This document shows, piece by piece, positions 1 to 9,655 of a stretch of DNA of 64,000 bases. Numbering within the stretch: the stretch's first letter is position 1; every line of letters starts with the position of its first letter. This stretch comes from Thalassotalea sediminis (GTDB lineage: Bacteria > Pseudomonadota > Gammaproteobacteria > Enterobacterales > Alteromonadaceae): positions 868,001 to 932,000 of the forward strand of contig NZ_AP027361.1 of the NCBI RefSeq assembly GCF_030295915.1. The letters are read 5' to 3'. A model generated the notes under the pieces. The model was not told the origin of the DNA and did no database searches. It saw only the letters and a list, made by a program, of their open reading frames with translations. The position numbers and the translations under genes were made by a program.

Positions 1-1086
1 GTTGAGCGTGGTGATTTATTAAGAGATATAGTTGCCTCAGGTAAAATAGTGGCAGCTAATGCACCCATTATCTATAGCCCTGAACAAGGCTTAGTCACAT
101 TAAAAGTGAAGCCAGGAGACATGGTAGAGCTTGGGCAAAAGGTTGCGCAAATAGATAGTCCGCAATTAATGGCAACACTTGGCCAACAAAAAACGTTAGT
201 ACAACGATTAAGTTCTGCATTAAATCGAGAAAAACTCGCCTCTCGAAGAAAACAGCTTGAGTATCAACAAAAACTAGAACTAGCAAAGGTTGACCTTGCA
301 GCAGCCGAAAGAGAAGCGCGCCGAGCTAATCAATCGATAGAGCGTAACATTATTAGTCAAATTGACTTTGAGCAAGCACAAGACGAATTAGCTAAGTCTC
401 GTTTACGTACTCAGCATGCTGAACAGGAGGCAACGCTAGCAATTGACACTCTAGCCTTTGAAGTAGAGAACAAAGCGTTAGAGCTGAAAGCTGAGCAACA
501 ACGTTTAGCTGAATTGCAACGTAAAGTTGATGAGTTAGACATTTTATCTCCAGTCAGTGGCATTGTTGGTAACTGGCTAGTAGAGCAAAAAGCAAAAGTA
601 AACAATAACGATTCATTGATGATGGTTGTTGACCTGTCAGCTTATGAAGCTGAATTACAAGTACCAGAAGCTTATGCTGATGAACTTGGGTTAGGAATGA
701 CCGTGGAAGTCAGTATGGCTGGTAAAACTTTATATGGAAAACTGGCGTCAATTTCTCCAGAAGTTATTGGTAGTCAAGTGACGGCAAGAGTAAGAATGGA
801 TGAAACCCAAGGTACAAGTTTACGCCAAAACCAACGCGTAAGTGGTCGCATTATATTAGAGCAAAAAGAAGATGTTTTGATGGTTCGTAGAGGCCAATTC
901 TATCAAAGCGGTGCTGGTAAGCTAGCTTATGTGGTGCATGATGACTCAGCTGAGCGTGTTTCGATTGAAAGCGGCGCAACTAGCATGAGTCATATCGAAA
1001 TTGTAAAGGGCGTTAAAGAAGGTGACACACTGGTTATTTCTAGCCTAGAACTATTTGATGATAAAGCGCGTGTTTTGCTTTATTAA
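1..1086 (+). CDS. HlyD/MacA-type periplasmic adaptor of an ABC exporter (5' end cut by window)
   Basis: The reading frame is open from base 1, so the N-terminus with its membrane anchor lies outside the window; the GTG at 49 is internal. The visible part starts in a biotinyl-lipoyl-like half (SPEQGLVTLKVKPGDMV), continues through a long alpha-helical hairpin rich in Gln, Glu, Lys and Ala (about 60-160), returns to the second lipoyl half (LDILSPVSGIVGNW) and ends in beta-barrel and membrane-proximal domains. Adaptors of this family link an inner-membrane ABC transporter to an outer-membrane channel. The ATPase starts 36 bases downstream and two permeases follow, so a four-gene exporter operon is likely. 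The substrate cannot be read from the sequence. Confidence 0.9.
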   Translation, partial: VERGDLLRDIVASGKIVAANAPIIYSPEQGLVTLKVKPGDMVELGQKVAQIDSPQLMATLGQQKTLVQRLSSALNREKLASRRKQLEYQQKLELAKVDLAAAEREARRANQSIERNIISQIDFEQAQDELAKSRLRTQHAEQEATLAIDTLAFEVENKALELKAEQQRLAELQRKVDELDILSPVSGIVGNWLVEQKAKVNNNDSLMMVVDLSAYEAELQVPEAYADELGLGMTVEVSMAGKTLYGKLASISPEVIGSQVTARVRMDETQGTSLRQNQRVSGRIILEQKEDVLMVRRGQFYQSGAGKLAYVVHDDSAERVSIESGATSMSHIEIVKGVKEGDTLVISSLELFDDKARVLLY

Positions 1087-1122
1087 TCGTACTGAAAAAT
1101 TAAAAAAATTAAGGAGAACATT

Positions 1123-1836
1123 ATGTTAGTGATGTCAGATATTAATAAAGTATACCAAACGGAATTAGTGCAAACACACGCGTTACGTGATTTCAATTTA
1201 ACGGTTAAAGAAGGGGAGTTTATCGCAGTAACGGGCCCATCGGGTTCGGGGAAAACGACTTTTTTAAATATTGCAGGGTTGTTAGAAAATATTTCTTCAG
1301 GTGACTATCAGCTTGATGGACAAAGTATTGTTGGCTTAAGTGATAAAGATCTATCGCGGTTAAGAAATGAGAAAATTGGCTTTATATTTCAAGGCTTCAA
1401 TTTAATTCCCGACTTAAATCTTTTTGAAAATGTAGATGTTCCGTTGCGTTACCGCGGCTTTAGCGCTAAAGAGCGCAAACAAAAAATAGAGCATGCATTA
1501 GAGCTTGTTGGTTTAGCATCGCGAATGAAACACTTACCTTCACAGTTGTCGGGTGGACAACAACAACGTGTTGCTATTGCAAGAGCATTAGCCGGTGAAC
1601 CTAAATTTTTATTAGCGGATGAGCCAACCGGTAACCTTGACAGTTTAATGGCAAAACAAGTGATGGAACTATTAGAAAAAATAAACAAACAAGGCACTAC
1701 AATCGTTATGGTAACACACGATGCTGAACTTGCCCGTAGAGCTGAGCGCAATATTCAAATTGTTGATGGGCAACTTTGTGACTTTACCATGTACCAAGGT
1801 GGCAAAACTGCAAAAGAACAGGAAGCAATTGCCTAA
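1123..1836 (+). CDS. ABC transporter ATP-binding protein, MacB/LolD type
   Basis: A 237-residue nucleotide-binding protein that powers the exporter made with its neighbours. Walker A GPSGSGKTT is at 38-46, the Q-loop (FIFQGFNL) near 88, the signature LSGGQQQRVAIARAL from 142, Walker B FLLADEP at 162-168 and the H-loop VTHD near 199. The ATG follows AAGGAGAACATT, a strong ribosome site. The family (MacB, LolD, FtsE-like) pairs with permeases bearing a large periplasmic domain, and two such permeases follow directly. The ATPase is not fused to a permease, unlike canonical MacB. Function class is secure; substrate is unknown. Confidence 0.95.
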   Translation: MLVMSDINKVYQTELVQTHALRDFNLTVKEGEFIAVTGPSGSGKTTFLNIAGLLENISSGDYQLDGQSIVGLSDKDLSRLRNEKIGFIFQGFNLIPDLNLFENVDVPLRYRGFSAKERKQKIEHALELVGLASRMKHLPSQLSGGQQQRVAIARALAGEPKFLLADEPTGNLDSLMAKQVMELLEKINKQGTTIVMVTHDAELARRAERNIQIVDGQLCDFTMYQGGKTAKEQEAIA

Positions 1837-1853
1837 AAGGCTAAGGAAAAAGC

Positions 1854-3167
1854 ATGTTTAGTTATTATATTCAACTTGCGATAAAAAGCTTAAAAAGCAC
1901 GCTAGGTACTACAATGCTGATGGTGTTGGCGATTGCCTGTGGCATCGGAATTTCAATGACAGCATTAACGTTAAATCATATGACGGGTAACAATCCGATT
2001 AGTGAAAAGTCAGATCAGTTATTTGCTGTACAGTTGCAATCAACCGGTAGCGACTCTACGTGGAACACCACAGATAATGTACCTCAACAAATGACTTATC
2101 AAGATGCAACGAACCTGATGCGTGCATTACCTGATCTAAAACATACACCTATGTATAAAACGGGTTTTTCTGTACGTACGCTTGACCCCGAGTTTGCTCC
2201 TGTATTGCATGCAAGCCGTGTTACTACACGTCATTTCTTTTCAATGTTTGACGTTAAATTTCTATATGGTGGACCGTGGAGTAAAACGGTAGATGAAAAC
2301 CCAACCTTTCAAGTGGTGATCAGTGAAGAATTAAATGACAGGCTATTTGGTGGTGGTGATAACACAGGTAAAGAAATTTTCTTAAACGCTACTACTTATC
2401 AAATTGTTGGTATTACAGCGTCTTGGCAGCCGAAGCCAAAGTTTTATGATGTTAACAATGGCGCGTTTCAAAGCGCTGAACAGGTGTTTATTCCCTTTGT
2501 TTTATCTAGCGTTTACGAATTACACTCTTGGGGAAATAACAATGGTTGGAAAGCTGAACGCGTTAACAACTATCAAGAAAAGCTCGATTCAGAACTTTTA
2601 TGGACACAATATTGGGCCGAATTACCCAACACAAAAGACAAAGAAGCGTTTTCACAGTATTTATCAGGGTATGTTGAGCAACAAAAGAAACTAGCTCGTT
2701 TTGAACGCGACGATGCCAGAGGTGTGTTGCGCAATGTTCAGGAGTGGCTTGACTATAACAATGTTGTCGGTGACGACTCTTATGTGCTCGTTGCTGTCAG
2801 TTTTATGTTTTTAGTGGTGTGCTTAGTTAATAGTATCGGTTTATTGCTTGCTAAATTTTTACGTAATGCACCACATGTAGGTGTGCGTAGAGCGCTAGGT
2901 GCGAGTCGTGGACAAGTATTTGCTCAACATTTAGTAGAAGTCGGCATGCTTGGATTGCTTGGCGGATTACTTGGATTAGCCTTTGCGTATTTTGGATTGT
3001 CATTATTGAAAAATAACTTTGATGGTTTTGATTTTGTTGCATCAATGGATTTAACCATGTTTATCGCAGCACCGTTAATTGCGGTAACGGCAACGGTGGT
3101 AGCGGGCATTTACCCCGCTTGGCGCGTATGTACAACGTTGCCATCTATTTATTTAAAAACACAATAG
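1854..3167 (+). CDS. ABC transporter permease, MacB/FtsX family (first of two)
   Basis: A 437-residue inner-membrane protein: one N-terminal membrane helix (about 17-40), a large periplasmic MacB-type domain (about 45-310) and three C-terminal helices. The FtsX signature region reads VGVRRALGASRGQVFAQHLVE before the last helices, where the cytoplasmic loop docks on the ATPase. It lies 17 bases after the ATPase and 10 bases before a second permease of the same family, so the transporter probably uses a permease heterodimer. Such pairs in marine gammaproteobacteria export peptides, antibiotics or lipids; which one is not visible. Confidence 0.92.
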   Translation: MFSYYIQLAIKSLKSTLGTTMLMVLAIACGIGISMTALTLNHMTGNNPISEKSDQLFAVQLQSTGSDSTWNTTDNVPQQMTYQDATNLMRALPDLKHTPMYKTGFSVRTLDPEFAPVLHASRVTTRHFFSMFDVKFLYGGPWSKTVDENPTFQVVISEELNDRLFGGGDNTGKEIFLNATTYQIVGITASWQPKPKFYDVNNGAFQSAEQVFIPFVLSSVYELHSWGNNNGWKAERVNNYQEKLDSELLWTQYWAELPNTKDKEAFSQYLSGYVEQQKKLARFERDDARGVLRNVQEWLDYNNVVGDDSYVLVAVSFMFLVVCLVNSIGLLLAKFLRNAPHVGVRRALGASRGQVFAQHLVEVGMLGLLGGLLGLAFAYFGLSLLKNNFDGFDFVASMDLTMFIAAPLIAVTATVVAGIYPAWRVCTTLPSIYLKTQ

Positions 3168-3177
3168 GAGCTGCATT

Positions 3178-4383
3178 ATGTTACATATTTCTCCCATTTT
3201 TAATGCCATGATGCGAAATAAAAGTAGTGTTATTTTGATCATCATGCAAATCGCATTAACACTAGCAATTGTCAGTAATGCCGCATTTATTATCAAAGAA
3301 CGCATCGACGATATGAATCGTGATAGTGGTATACCTGAATCAGAAATTATTGGCGTAGCAATGTATTTTTACGATGATAATGTTGATATAGCGAAGCAAT
3401 TATTAGTTGATCAACAAAAGATTATGGAGATACCGGGTGTTGTCGAGGCGACAGGAATAAATCAACTGCCGTTATCTGGTAGTGGCGATTCTTGGGGCTT
3501 TCGTAATCAGTTGGAAGGTGAAGGTGCTATATCTGCCGGTGCTGGTGTGTTTACTGGAAATTACAACATTACTAAGCTTTTTGGTCATGAAATCACAAAA
3601 GGGAGAGACTTCCGTCCTGATGATTTTATTGTCCGAGAAACTGGGGCTGAAGCGCCCAAAGTGGCAATCATTACTCAAGCGTTAGCTGACGAGATTTTTC
3701 CAGACGAAAATGCGTTAGGTAAATATATGTATAGTATTGATATGCCATTTCAAATTATTGGTATTATCGATAAGATGCAAGGGCCTTGGGTGCATTCTCC
3801 TATGGTAGATCGCAATGTATTAATGCCAGTATTGTCTGTGCATCAGTTTATTCGATTTGCTATTCGTGTTGAGCCTGGGCAAGTTGATCATATTTTGAAA
3901 GATATTCAAGACATTTTATTAAAATTGGAAAATCGCCGTGTGATAAACGAAATATCCACCATCGAAGACATGAAAGCTACGAGTTATCAGCGTGATAAAC
4001 TGATGACGAATATGTTGATGGTTATTATTGCCGTACTTATTTTTATTACTGCCTTAGGTATTGCCGGTATGACAATTTTTAATGTTAATCGTCGACAAAA
4101 ACAAATTGGCACTCGCAGAGCATTAGGCGCAAGTCGTGTTGATATTCAAAGGTATTTTATGACTGAAAGTGCATTAATTGCTGGAATAGGCATTATATTG
4201 GGCATTATTTTGGCGTTAGTTCTTAATAACTACTTGATGACCTACTTTTCTTCTGATGCATTGTCTTTTAATTATATTGGTGCAACATTAGTGGGTATTA
4301 TTTTGGTTATTGAAGTTGCGGTATTTATACCTGCCTTAAAGGCTTCAAAAATATCACCGGCAATCGCGACCCGCTCGGTGTAG
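3178..4383 (+). CDS. ABC transporter permease, MacB/FtsX family (second of two)
   Basis: A 401-residue inner-membrane protein with the same plan as the preceding permease: N-terminal helix (about 14-36), periplasmic domain (about 40-270) and three C-terminal helices. The coupling-loop motif is RRQKQIGTRRALGASRVDI. It starts after AGGAGCTGCATT and ends the exporter operon, followed by a hairpin terminator at 4397-4426. The two permeases share family motifs but are clearly different sequences, as expected for two halves of a heteromeric transporter. Confidence 0.92.
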   Translation: MLHISPIFNAMMRNKSSVILIIMQIALTLAIVSNAAFIIKERIDDMNRDSGIPESEIIGVAMYFYDDNVDIAKQLLVDQQKIMEIPGVVEATGINQLPLSGSGDSWGFRNQLEGEGAISAGAGVFTGNYNITKLFGHEITKGRDFRPDDFIVRETGAEAPKVAIITQALADEIFPDENALGKYMYSIDMPFQIIGIIDKMQGPWVHSPMVDRNVLMPVLSVHQFIRFAIRVEPGQVDHILKDIQDILLKLENRRVINEISTIEDMKATSYQRDKLMTNMLMVIIAVLIFITALGIAGMTIFNVNRRQKQIGTRRALGASRVDIQRYFMTESALIAGIGIILGIILALVLNNYLMTYFSSDALSFNYIGATLVGIILVIEVAVFIPALKASKISPAIATRSV

Positions 4384-4396
4384 TCATGCCATTTAA

Positions 4397-4426
4397 AAAA
4401 GCATTAGCGTAATTACTAATGCTTTT
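4397..4426 (+). terminator. Rho-independent terminator after exporter operon
   Basis: AAAAGCATTAG pairs with CTAATGCTTTT around an 8-base loop. It lies 13 bases after the second permease and before the protease start, closing the exporter operon. Confidence 0.75.
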
Positions 4427-4443
4427 GATCTAAGGAAAGTTTA

Positions 4444-5239
4444 ATGAAAAAAATATGGTGTCTGTTTATCTTACTTGTTTTTTGTTCTACAAGTTTCGCG
4501 GTAGTTATTAGGCATGACAAAAGTGCAGATGATTATGTTGTTAAAAATTCACCGCAGTATCTAGTTAATATGCCGCATGAAGGACAAGGAGTCTTGATTG
4601 CGCCAAATTGGATTTTAACTGTCGCACATGTGATTTTCTATGATTATCAAGGTAAAACGATTGATATTGCGGGCAAAGAGTATGTAATTGAATCAGTTTT
4701 CATCCATAAAGATTATCGAAAGCTTGAGCCGTCCACCTTGGAAAAAGGTACGAAAGCGACAATGGATTTTCAGTTTGCTAATCGTGATATTGCCTTGGTA
4801 AAGCTATCAACATCAGTTGATAGTGTCAGTCCGTTATCTATATATACTAAATCAGATGAATTAGGTAAGCGCGTTATTGGTTATGGAAAAGGCGCAACTG
4901 GAGATGGCATTAGCGGTGCAGTTTTCGAGACCAAGCGTGATAAAGTGCTACGTATACTCGAAAATAAAATTGAGGAAGTAACACCTTACTGGTTAGCCAT
5001 AACATTTGACCAGCCTGAAAAAGCGTTACCGTTAGAGGGAATTGATGGTTCTGGAGATAGCGGTGGACCTGTAATTATCAAAAAAAGATGGTCGTGAGTG
5101 GTTAGTCGGTATGTTTTCGTGGGATTATGTTGACGGCCCTTTGAGTGATTTTCAAGCCGGATTATATGGTCATAAGTCATATCAAGTGAGGGTATCAAGT
5201 TATCAACCATGGATATCATCAATAATTGCAGCAAATTGA
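4444..5239 (+). pseudogene. Secreted trypsin-like serine protease, frameshifted near its end
   Basis: The frame from 4444 encodes a signal peptide (MKKIWCLFILLVFCSTSFA) and an S1-family fold with the full triad: His62 (TVAHV), Asp115 (NRDIALVKL) and Ser206 (GDSGGPV). It stops at 5097 right after a run of seven A (about 5080-5086). Dropping one A continues the protein as KKDGREWLVGMFSWDY and on to a TGA at 5237-5239, restoring some 50 residues typical of the end of an S1 domain. So it is a one-base homopolymer insertion, a sequencing error, or a site of transcriptional slippage. It sits between the exporter and its likely regulators. As read, the product keeps the triad but lacks the last beta strands and terminal helix. 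Confidence 0.75.
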
Positions 5240-5316
5240 TTCATTTCAATCATTGAGTTTGATAGGCTGATGCTCTTTGTGGTGATATCAGTTCAGCTAA
5301 GGTAACAAACTGATTT

Positions 5317-6651
5317 ATGGAAAAAATATTAGTAGTCGATGATAATCCATCGGTCTGTAATGCATTAAGTATTTTGCTAGAGCTGCATGATTATCAGGTG
5401 GTTACTGCAAGCTGTCCTGCCGAGGCCATGCCTATATTAAATTATCAACGAATTGCATTAGTCATTCTTGATATGAACTTTACGCAAGACACAACCAGTG
5501 GCGAGGAAGGTAAACAGGCATTTTATCAAATGCGTGAAATGCTGCCTGATTTGCCTATTATTTTACTTACAGCTTGGACAGACTTAACAACAGCAATTGA
5601 GCTTGTTAAACATGGTGCTGCCGATTATTTAGCCAAACCGTGGGATGATGAAAAGTTACTCATCACTATTAATAATTTAATTGAGCTATATGAAGTGAGA
5701 CAGGCGTCTCAATCGCTGATCAATCAAAATAGAGAACGCGAAACGCATTTAAGTGAAGCTAATTTATGTGGCCTTATTTTTAAAAGTATTAAAATGCAAC
5801 GACTTGTTGATATGAGTATTCAAGTCGCGAAATCAGACGTAAGTGTTTTGATCACTGGACCAAATGGTGCAGGTAAAGAAAAAATTGCTGATATCGTACA
5901 TGCAAACTCATTAAGGTCAGCTAATCCTTTTATAAAAGTAAATGTTGGCGCCTTACCGATAGACTTAATGGAAGCAGAGCTTTTTGGTGCAGAGGCGGGC
6001 GCCTATACGGGCGCCAATAAACGACGTATTGGCCGTTTTGAAGCTGCTGATGGTGGTACTTTATTCTTAGATGAAATAGGCAATTTATCGTTATCAGGGC
6101 AAATTAAATTATTACGTGTACTACAAACTGGCGAATTTGAACGTTTAGGAAGCCATGAAACAATAAAAGTTAATGTACGAGTCATTAGTGCAACTAACGC
6201 TAATCTTTCTTTAGATATTGAACAAGGAAACTTTCGAGAAGATCTATATTATCGTTTGAATGTTATTGGCCTAGAGCTACCTGCATTAAATGAGCGCACA
6301 GATGATGTTATTCCACTCGTTGAACATTTCACAAGGGGGGCTAAACCACTTTCGAAAATAACAGCGCAGACTTTAAAAGGGCATTCATGGCCTGGGAATG
6401 TGAGAGAGCTAGAAAATGCCTGTCAACGTGCTATGTTACTTTCTCAATCTCAAGAATGGCAGCCAGAAGATTTCGGTTTAGAAAGCTCAAGTCCACAATT
6501 GAATGCACAGCAAGATGACGTGATCACGCAACAAATGGTAGAACAGGCGATTGCCAATAATAATGGCGTTATAAGTCGTGCGGCTAAGTCGCTAGGTTTA
6601 AGTCGACAAGCATTGTATCGCCGTATGGAAAAGTTTGGGATCGACAAGTAA
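5317..6651 (+). CDS. Sigma-54-dependent response regulator, NtrC family
   Basis: A 444-residue transcription activator. The receiver domain (1-125) carries acidic residues DD near 8-9 and phospho-acceptor Asp52 (VILDMNF). The AAA+ domain has Walker A GPNGAGKE, a sigma-54 contact loop GAYTGA (Tyr where GAFTGA is usual), and GGTLFLDEIGN as Walker B. A Fis-type helix-turn-helix closes the protein (SRAAKSLGLSRQALYRRMEKF). Its stop overlaps the start of the histidine kinase by one base, so the two form a pair. With the exporter upstream, it probably activates that operon from a -24/-12 promoter outside the window. Confidence 0.93.
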   Translation: MEKILVVDDNPSVCNALSILLELHDYQVVTASCPAEAMPILNYQRIALVILDMNFTQDTTSGEEGKQAFYQMREMLPDLPIILLTAWTDLTTAIELVKHGAADYLAKPWDDEKLLITINNLIELYEVRQASQSLINQNRERETHLSEANLCGLIFKSIKMQRLVDMSIQVAKSDVSVLITGPNGAGKEKIADIVHANSLRSANPFIKVNVGALPIDLMEAELFGAEAGAYTGANKRRIGRFEAADGGTLFLDEIGNLSLSGQIKLLRVLQTGEFERLGSHETIKVNVRVISATNANLSLDIEQGNFREDLYYRLNVIGLELPALNERTDDVIPLVEHFTRGAKPLSKITAQTLKGHSWPGNVRELENACQRAMLLSQSQEWQPEDFGLESSSPQLNAQQDDVITQQMVEQAIANNNGVISRAAKSLGLSRQALYRRMEKFGIDK

Positions 6652-7952
6652 TGTTTAATACCTTAAAAGGGCGGTTATTAATCATTGCAGTAGGCGCTAC
6701 TTGGCTTTCAAATAGTATTTTATTCTTTTTTCTTTCAGCGACGGACTGGCAATTACTGTTATTCGTTTTAGTGTTTAGTAGTGCATTTGTTATTGCTATC
6801 GTACATTACTTTTTTGCCTTCATTGAAAACAAGTTGCTGGCACTGGAGTCTGGGTTATTAAATTTTAGAGATAATGAATTTTCGAATAGTTTAGCCATAA
6901 AAGGCAAAGATGAATTGAGCCAGTTGTGTCACTTATATAATGAGGTTGCTGAAAAATTACGTGCTGAAAAACAAAGTATTTATCAACGTGAATTGTTATT
7001 AGATAAAGTGATAGAAAGCTCACCAATAATGATGTTTTTGGTTGATGACGATGGTTACTTTGTTTATTCAAACAGCGAAACTCGTCATTTTTTAAATCAA
7101 GGCAAGCGCATGGAAGGTGAAAAACTAGATGCGCTGATGAAGCATTGGCCAGAGGCATTATGTCAGGCAATAATGCAGCACCGAGACGGTTTATTCGTTA
7201 TTGAAGAACCGGACAATAGCGAAACATGGCATTTATCACGTGGTGACTTTTTACTGAATAATAAAAAGCATCAATTATTTTTGTTAAAGCACATGACACG
7301 GGAGTTGAGTAGACAAGAAGTTGCGGTTTGGAAAAAAGTCATCAGAGTAATAAGCCATGAATTAAATAACTCATTAGCGCCCATTTCTTCAGTTACTCAC
7401 TCTGGTCAATTAATTGCTAAGAAGTATCAAGACCAGAAGTTGCCGTTGATTTTTGACACGATAAAAGAGCGTATCGATCATTTAAATAGTTTTATTTCGG
7501 GTTATGCTAAATTTGCAAAATTACCGACACCACGGTTAGAAGCAAATAATTTATCTGCTTTTATTGCGCAGCTAAAAGCACAACTCTCCTTTGTAGCACC
7601 AGATAATATTCCTGATGAAGTTGTGACGTTTGATCCTAGCCAATTGGAACAAGTGCTCATTAATTTGATCAAAAATGCGCAAGAATCTGGCTCAGCTTTA
7701 TCAGAAGTCGCATTATGTATTGGATTATCAAGTTCACAATTAACCTTTGAGGTTAAAGACCGTGGTACGGGGATGTCAGAACAAGTGCTAACGAATGCAC
7801 TGATCCCGTTCTATTCGACTAAACAATCGGGTACAGGGTTAGGGCTAGCACTTTGCCGAGAAATTATTGAAGCGCATGATGGCAATATATCATTACATAA
7901 TAGGATTGGCGGTGGGCTTTCAGTTAGGATTGTTCTCCCTCGAAAGTCATGA
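6651..7952 (+). CDS. Membrane sensor histidine kinase, partner of the sigma-54 regulator
   Basis: A 433-residue kinase. Two membrane helices near the N-terminus (about 8-28 and 33-55) have almost no periplasmic loop, which suggests sensing within the membrane. A HAMP-like stretch and a PAS-like region (about 115-210) follow, then the H-box VISHELNNSLAPISS, N-box LINLIKNAQES and ATP-lid motifs DRGTGMS and GTGLGLALCREI. It starts in the TAATG overlap with the upstream regulator. Kinases of this HELNNSLAPI type usually partner NtrC-class regulators. A membrane-embedded sensor next to an exporter is consistent with detecting a membrane-active compound; that is inference. Confidence 0.92.
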   Translation: MFNTLKGRLLIIAVGATWLSNSILFFFLSATDWQLLLFVLVFSSAFVIAIVHYFFAFIENKLLALESGLLNFRDNEFSNSLAIKGKDELSQLCHLYNEVAEKLRAEKQSIYQRELLLDKVIESSPIMMFLVDDDGYFVYSNSETRHFLNQGKRMEGEKLDALMKHWPEALCQAIMQHRDGLFVIEEPDNSETWHLSRGDFLLNNKKHQLFLLKHMTRELSRQEVAVWKKVIRVISHELNNSLAPISSVTHSGQLIAKKYQDQKLPLIFDTIKERIDHLNSFISGYAKFAKLPTPRLEANNLSAFIAQLKAQLSFVAPDNIPDEVVTFDPSQLEQVLINLIKNAQESGSALSEVALCIGLSSSQLTFEVKDRGTGMSEQVLTNALIPFYSTKQSGTGLGLALCREIIEAHDGNISLHNRIGGGLSVRIVLPRKS

Positions 7953-7984
7953 ATATCCTAAGCAAACGATTATCATTATAGATG

Positions 7985-8389
7985 CTAGCGCTTAGAACGT
8001 AGTTCGATGGTATTCCCTTGTGGGTCGTTAAGGTATACAGAATCGCCATACCCTTCAGCGCCATAACGACGTTCAAAATCTCCAATTTGTATTTGGTGGT
8101 TTTGAAAGTGCTGTTTAATCGCAGCTTGGTTGATTGGTGCTAACTGCAAACAAAAATGATCAAGGTTGTTATCATTTGAGGTTGGTGCTTTTCCTCCCAA
8201 ACGACCTAACTCACTGTCAACGTTTACAATATCAATAAGCGCGCTACCAGCACGTAATTGTGTTAATCCCTGTTCTTTATCTGTTTCACGTTCAATATGA
8301 CAACCTAATACATTGCAATAAAAATGTAGCATTGCATCAAGTTTATTTGTTCGTAATACAATATGGTCAATGCCAACTATCTCTAGCAT
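7985..8389 (-). CDS. VOC family (glyoxalase/bleomycin resistance fold) protein
   Basis: A 134-residue single-domain protein. It begins VGIDHIVLRTNKLDAMLHFYCNVLGC and ends YLNDPQGNTIELRSK, the two beta-alpha-beta-beta-beta modules of the vicinal oxygen chelate fold. Potential metal ligands are the early His (DHIVLR), His near 87 (LDHFCL) and Glu near 130 (TIELR). The family includes glyoxalase I, dioxygenases and resistance proteins; this one resembles small uncharacterised members and the substrate cannot be named. It lies 31 bases downstream of mutY on the same strand and could be co-transcribed with it. Confidence 0.85.
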   Translation of the reverse strand: MLEIVGIDHIVLRTNKLDAMLHFYCNVLGCHIERETDKEQGLTQLRAGSALIDIVNVDSELGRLGGKAPTSNDNNLDHFCLQLAPINQAAIKQHFQNHQIQIGDFERRYGAEGYGDSVYLNDPQGNTIELRSKR

Positions 8390-8420
8390 AATGTGCCTTT
8401 AGGTTAACGTGTATTTGTGA

Positions 8421-9515
8421 TTAACCTAAAGCTTGGTATAACTCACGTACTTCATCAAGTATTTTACAGCTAGATGCGGCTAAGCCGACAGTATCTTGAT
8501 TAGTAATGTGATACCACAAGTGCTGATCATATTCAGCAATGTTTGTGTTTTCTTTTTTAAGCTGACACTCTACAAGTATTGGTGTGATATCCAAATGAAA
8601 GTGACTAAACGTATGACGAAAAGGCGTTAGTGCTTGCTGTTTAGTGCCTGTTAACCCAAACGAAGATAATTTCTTGTCTATGTTACTTTGTAAATCTATT
8701 TCGGGAAAACCATACAGTCCACCCCAAATACCACTTGGTGGACGTTTGATTAAGAGTACTTTCTCACCTTGTTTTAAAATCAACATGATGGCTGACTTTT
8801 CAGGAATTTTCTTTTTTGGTTTCTTTTGTGGGAAGTGTTGTTGTTCGTTACCAGCATAGGCTAAACATGTACTTACAAGTGGACAGTTTGAACAATCTGG
8901 CTTTGAACGTGTACAAAGTGTTGCACCAATGTCCATCATGGCCTGGTTAAATGCGTCTACGTGTTTTGCCGGTGTTAATTTTTCGGCAATGGGCCAAAGT
9001 GTTTTTTCATATTTGCTTTGTCCGTTATAGCCTTCCACTAAATAGTGGCGAGATAGTACGCGTTTTACGTTTCCATCAAGTATTGGGTGATGTTGCTTTA
9101 ACGCTAGGCTTAATATTGCTCCTGCTGTTGAGCGACCAATACCTGGCAATGCTATGACCTGCTCTATAGCTAATGGAAACTCACCTTGGAATTTATCTCG
9201 CATTATTTGAGCCGCTTTATGGAGGTTCCGCGCACGTGCGTAATACCCTAAACCAGTCCAATGATGTAACACTAAGTCTTGTTCAGCATTTGCGAGTGCT
9301 GTGATGTTGGGAAAGCTTTCCATAAATCGCTGATAATAAGGAATAACAGTAGCAACTTGAGTCTGTTGTAGCATGATCTCTGAAATCCACACGCGATAAG
9401 GTGTTTTATTCTGTTGCCAAGGTAAGTGCTTTCTTCCTTGCTTATGATACCAGTTAACGACGGCTTCACTGAAACCTGTTGCTGAATTTGATGAAATACT
9501 AATGCTTTGCGTCAT
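8421..9515 (-). CDS. mutY: A/G-specific adenine DNA glycosylase
   Basis: MutY removes adenine mispaired with 8-oxoguanine or guanine in base excision repair. The N-terminal catalytic half has [13 protein letters not shown] with the catalytic Glu, the helix-hairpin-helix [14 protein letters not shown] with the conserved Asp following in [11 protein letters not shown], and the iron-sulfur ligands [17 protein letters not shown] (C-x6-C-x2-C-x5-C). The C-terminal part is the NUDIX-like domain that reads 8-oxoG. I start at the ATG giving MTQSISISS, which leaves a short extension compared with the E. coli protein; an upstream ATG at 9566 adds 17 residues without a better ribosome site. It is divergent from yggL. 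Confidence 0.95.
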   Translation of the reverse strand: MTQSISISSNSATGFSEAVVNWYHKQGRKHLPWQQNKTPYRVWISEIMLQQTQVATVIPYYQRFMESFPNITALANAEQDLVLHHWTGLGYYARARNLHKAAQIMRDKFQGEFPLAIEQVIALPGIGRSTAGAILSLALKQHHPILDGNVKRVLSRHYLVEGYNGQSKYEKTLWPIAEKLTPAKHVDAFNQAMMDIGATLCTRSKPDCSNCPLVSTCLAYAGNEQQHFPQKKPKKKIPEKSAIMLILKQGEKVLLIKRPPSGIWGGLYGFPEIDLQSNIDKKLSSFGLTGTKQQALTPFRHTFSHFHLDITPILVECQLKKENTNIAEYDQHLWYHITNQDTVGLAASSCKILDEVRELYQALG

Positions 9516-9655
9516 AGGGGCGTCAGTGTAGCGAAATTTACTGTGAATACCAGTAATTTTATGCATGAAGTTGTTATTGGTTATTTATCAACTTCGGTGG
9601 ACTTTTTATAGCTCAGCCACTATATTTGGCGGCAAAATAAGCATTAAGGAATATT

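Noticed and set aside
2404..2694. 96-codon alternative-frame ORF inside the first permease
   Set aside because: It lies wholly within a well-supported permease gene in another frame and has no recognisable features.
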